DNA of 15,678 bases from JAYTUJ01 sp043744615 (GTDB lineage: Bacteria; Patescibacteriota; Minisyncoccia; Phycocordibacterales; CAIRYW01): assembly GCA_043744615.1 (NCBI GenBank), contig JAYTUJ010000055.1:1-15678 (forward strand). Direction: 5' to 3'. Shown in pieces: positions 13,524-15,678 of the stretch. The notes beneath the pieces were generated by a model that saw only the letters and a list, made by a program, of their open reading frames with translations, was not told the DNA's origin and searched no databases. Every line of letters begins with the position of its first letter. The stretch's first letter is position 1. The translations under genes were made by a program, and so were the position numbers.

Positions 13524-14537
13524 GTGCGAAATTTCATATCAGAAGTGCACAATGTAATCATACCATTTCAAAACAAAATTAGCATGATTACCTCTATATA
13601 TACAAATAGCATACAAAAAGACAAAGTGACCGCTCTAGATAATGACAAAGATATACCTAAAAAGGTCTATGTTCGCAGTAGCGACTCATTACCAATAAAC
13701 CTTCCTCTTTCTAAAGAAACAAAAATACTTTGCGTTATTGGTTCTCGCCATAATACTCAATACGGCAAAGAAGTTACTCAATTTTTAATATCTGGTTTAA
13801 GCCAATATAATATTGCTATTATTTCGGGGCTTGCGTATGGTATCGATTCTATTGCACACCAATCGGCTCTTGAAAATAATATGCTTACTTTAGCTTTTCC
13901 TGGATCAGGATTAAACGATAATGCACTGTATCCTAAAGTACATGTCAATTTAGCACATTCTATTGTTAATCGTGGCGGGTACGTAGTGTCAGAATTTGGC
14001 CCTAACGAACGTTCACAACCGTGGATGTTTATTAAACGAAATATTTTAATGGCGTCGCTTTGCGACGCCGTCCTCGTCATCGAATCAAAAGAACACTCCG
14101 GCACATCAATTACCGCAAAAGCCGCTCTTGATTTTGGCAAAGATGTTATGGTTGTTCCGGGATCAATTTTCTCTGAACACACCAAAGGTGTTCATGATTT
14201 ACTTTCATCAGGGGCAACACCAGTTATGTGCGCTCAAGATATTATTGAAATTCTTAAACCAGAAAAGTTAGGTTCTACCACTGCCGACGCAAATGCTGAT
14301 GCAAGTGCCGATGCTTTAATATCAGAGACAAATATATCCAATCAACCAATCTTAACCGCCGAAGAAAAACTTATTATTCATTATTTAGACGAACCAAAAA
14401 GTTTAGATGAATTGGTGGTGGCAACCAAATTCCCTATTTCAAAATTAAATGTATATATTTCATTATTAGAAATCAATAAAAGAATATTATTTATCAATGG
14501 TAAAATTGTAAAAATATTTTTAAAAAATACATCATGA
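13524..14537 (+). CDS. dprA: DNA-processing protein DprA (Smf)
   Basis: DprA binds incoming single-stranded DNA during natural transformation and loads RecA. Seen: the Rossmann-like DprA core at about 65-245 with VIGSRHNTQYGK, SGLAYGIDSIAHQSAL, FPGSGLNDNALYP, VSEFGP, FIKRNILMASLCDAVLVIE and HSGTSITAKAALDFGKDVMVVPG. An alanine/aspartate-rich linker (about 253-264) leads to a C-terminal winged helix (about 280-337). There is no N-terminal SAM domain. The start shown is GTG, with a weak AAGAAA upstream; an ATG at 13584 (residue 21) is an equally good alternative. It is followed 44 bases later by topA, the common dprA-topA order. The stop is TGA. Confidence 0.93.
   Translation: MRNFISEVHNVIIPFQNKISMITSIYTNSIQKDKVTALDNDKDIPKKVYVRSSDSLPINLPLSKETKILCVIGSRHNTQYGKEVTQFLISGLSQYNIAIISGLAYGIDSIAHQSALENNMLTLAFPGSGLNDNALYPKVHVNLAHSIVNRGGYVVSEFGPNERSQPWMFIKRNILMASLCDAVLVIESKEHSGTSITAKAALDFGKDVMVVPGSIFSEHTKGVHDLLSSGATPVMCAQDIIEILKPEKLGSTTADANADASADALISETNISNQPILTAEEKLIIHYLDEPKSLDELVVATKFPISKLNVYISLLEINKRILFINGKIVKIFLKNTS
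14051..14069. repeat. GC-rich perfect hairpin inside dprA (8-bp stem)
   Basis: The stem GGCGTCGC/GCGACGCC has a 3-base loop (TTT) and encodes the ASLCDA segment. The flanking codons are strongly AT-rich. Confidence 0.85.
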
Positions 14538-14581
14538 TTTGCAAAAAAATACATTTTAGAGTTTACTTGAGCTAAAGATAT

Positions 14582-15678
14582 ATGAAATTACTTATCGTTG
14601 AATCACCCGCAAAAGCAAAAACCATCTCAAAATATTTAGATGGCGCATATACCGTGCGTGCTTCTGTTGGGCATATTCGCGACCTTCCAAAAAATAATAA
14701 AAAAGCTATCGACATTGAAGCTGGCTTTGTTCCGTCATATGAAATTTCTAAAGGAAAAGAAAAAGTTGTAAAAGAATTAAACGAGCTCTCAAAAAAAGCT
14801 GATGAAGTAATACTCGCGACCGACCCCGACCGAGAAGGTGAAGCAATTGCATGGCACATTGCCGAAGCTTTGCATTTAAAAAAACCAAAACGAGTTGTAT
14901 ATTATGAAATTACCAAAGAAGCGATTACCGAAGCACTCAAGCATCCTCGCGAGATAGACCAAAACTTACGAAAAGCTCAAGAAGCTCGTCGTGTGCTCGA
15001 TCGACTCGTCGGTTACGATTTATCAGGAGTTATTTGGAAAAAAGTTCGATACGGACTTTCTGCAGGACGAGTGCAGTCTCCCGCTCTTCGAATTGTCATG
15101 GAACGAGAACGAGAAATTCGCGCATTCGTACCCGAAACTTTTTGGGTTATTTCTGCTCAAACAAAAACTCCTCGAAACGAACCGTTAACAGTTTTTTGCG
15201 CACAAGAACCTCGATCATTTGCAGAAGTTGAACGAATTATTAAAGCTGTAAAAAAACACGGACTCACAATTTCTTCAGTAACCGAAACAGAAGTAAAACG
15301 ATCACCGAAAGCACCTTTCATTACTTCAACTTTACAACAAACGGCGAGTTCACGTTTAGGATTTGCTCCTTCACGAACTATGGGTTTGGCACAAAAATTA
15401 TACGAAGCTGGGCACATTACCTACATGCGAACCGACAGTACTAACCTTGGTGCGCAAGCAGTCGAACAAATTTCTACCGAAGTCAAAAAAAGTTTTGGTG
15501 ATACATATTTTTTTCCACGAACATTTGCTGGAAAAAGTAAAAATGCACAAGAAGCGCACGAAGCTGTGCGACCAACACACATGAACATCTCATCTGCGGG
15601 TGCAAACGAAGCAGAAGAAAAACTATACAAACTTATTTGGCAACGAACAATTGCGTCACAAATGACTGATGCAAAAAT
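14582..15678 (+). CDS. topA: DNA topoisomerase I (type IA), C-terminus cut by window
   Basis: About 365 residues are present; the gene runs off the right edge. Type IA topoisomerase relaxes negative supercoils by cutting one strand through a tyrosine. Seen: the Toprim domain with VESPAKAKTISKYL (E7) and ATDPDREGEAIAWH (D81, D83, E85), RRVLDRLVGYDLS, GLSAGRVQSPAL, SSRLGFAPSRTMGLAQKLYEAG, and the active site ITYMRTDST with Y281, followed by QEAHEAVRPT. All catalytic residues of the visible part are present. The zinc-ribbon C-terminal domains, if any, lie outside the window. No Shine-Dalgarno sequence precedes the ATG. Confidence 0.96.
   Translation, partial: MKLLIVESPAKAKTISKYLDGAYTVRASVGHIRDLPKNNKKAIDIEAGFVPSYEISKGKEKVVKELNELSKKADEVILATDPDREGEAIAWHIAEALHLKKPKRVVYYEITKEAITEALKHPREIDQNLRKAQEARRVLDRLVGYDLSGVIWKKVRYGLSAGRVQSPALRIVMEREREIRAFVPETFWVISAQTKTPRNEPLTVFCAQEPRSFAEVERIIKAVKKHGLTISSVTETEVKRSPKAPFITSTLQQTASSRLGFAPSRTMGLAQKLYEAGHITYMRTDSTNLGAQAVEQISTEVKKSFGDTYFFPRTFAGKSKNAQEAHEAVRPTHMNISSAGANEAEEKLYKLIWQRTIASQMTDAK

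Noticed and set aside
13778..14185. 135-codon minus-strand frame inside dprA
   Set aside because: It is the antisense of the conserved DprA core, whose family motifs are on the plus strand.
12186..14537. Alternative genetic code (UGA read as glycine)
   Set aside because: serS and dprA both end at TGA exactly where their families end, and no internal TGA is needed in any gene.
1..15678. CRISPR array or insertion sequence
   Set aside because: No regularly spaced repeats of CRISPR length and no transposase-like gene or terminal inverted repeats were seen. The only recombination gene is the serine recombinase.

Overview
The window looks like a piece of a small, AT-rich bacterial chromosome, most likely from the Candidate Phyla Radiation (Patescibacteria, Parcubacteria-like). 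That placement is inferred from gene style: compact core genes with almost no Shine-Dalgarno sequences, a two-TM membrane-anchored Clp ATPase next to an FtsQ-like protein, a shortened DnaX, and a tRNA without an encoded CCA. TGA ends serS and dprA and I saw no in-frame TGA read through, so the standard bacterial code applies rather than the UGA-Gly code of Gracilibacteria/SR1.

Left part (1 to about 4580) is accessory DNA. On the minus strand a small excisionase/MerR-type HTH gene sits one base ahead of a type I restriction HsdR-like gene that runs off the left edge. Divergent to them is a large serine recombinase. Convergent with the recombinase is a fusion of a histidine-phosphatase domain with a C-terminal DUF559/Vsr-like nuclease-like domain. 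The block ends at a tRNA-Gln(TTG). A 10-bp direct repeat lies just ahead of the recombinase and again at the 3' end of the tRNA, which suggests an integrated island.

Middle part (4730 to 6270) holds dnaX, with an extended -10 placed so that the mRNA could be leaderless. It is followed by about 500 bases without a convincing gene. These contain a strong minus-strand terminator, a chain of small hairpins (two with GNRA loops on the minus strand) and a GC-rich stretch, together a candidate for an unrecognised structured RNA.

Right part (6270 to 13475) is a tightly packed minus-strand operon: serS, ftsQ-like, a small membrane protein, a membrane-anchored Clp/AAA+ protein with a decayed first ATPase domain, a D,D-carboxypeptidase-like S11 protein, and dus. 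It combines tRNA charging and modification with envelope growth and division. Divergent from serS, dprA and topA run rightwards, with topA cut by the window edge.

Two signals cut across genes. Perfect GC-rich hairpins lie inside the core genes serS, dprA, dus and dnaX (twice), although the surrounding sequence is AT-rich. Several promoters sit so close to the start codon that the mRNAs would have leaders of 0 to 8 bases.
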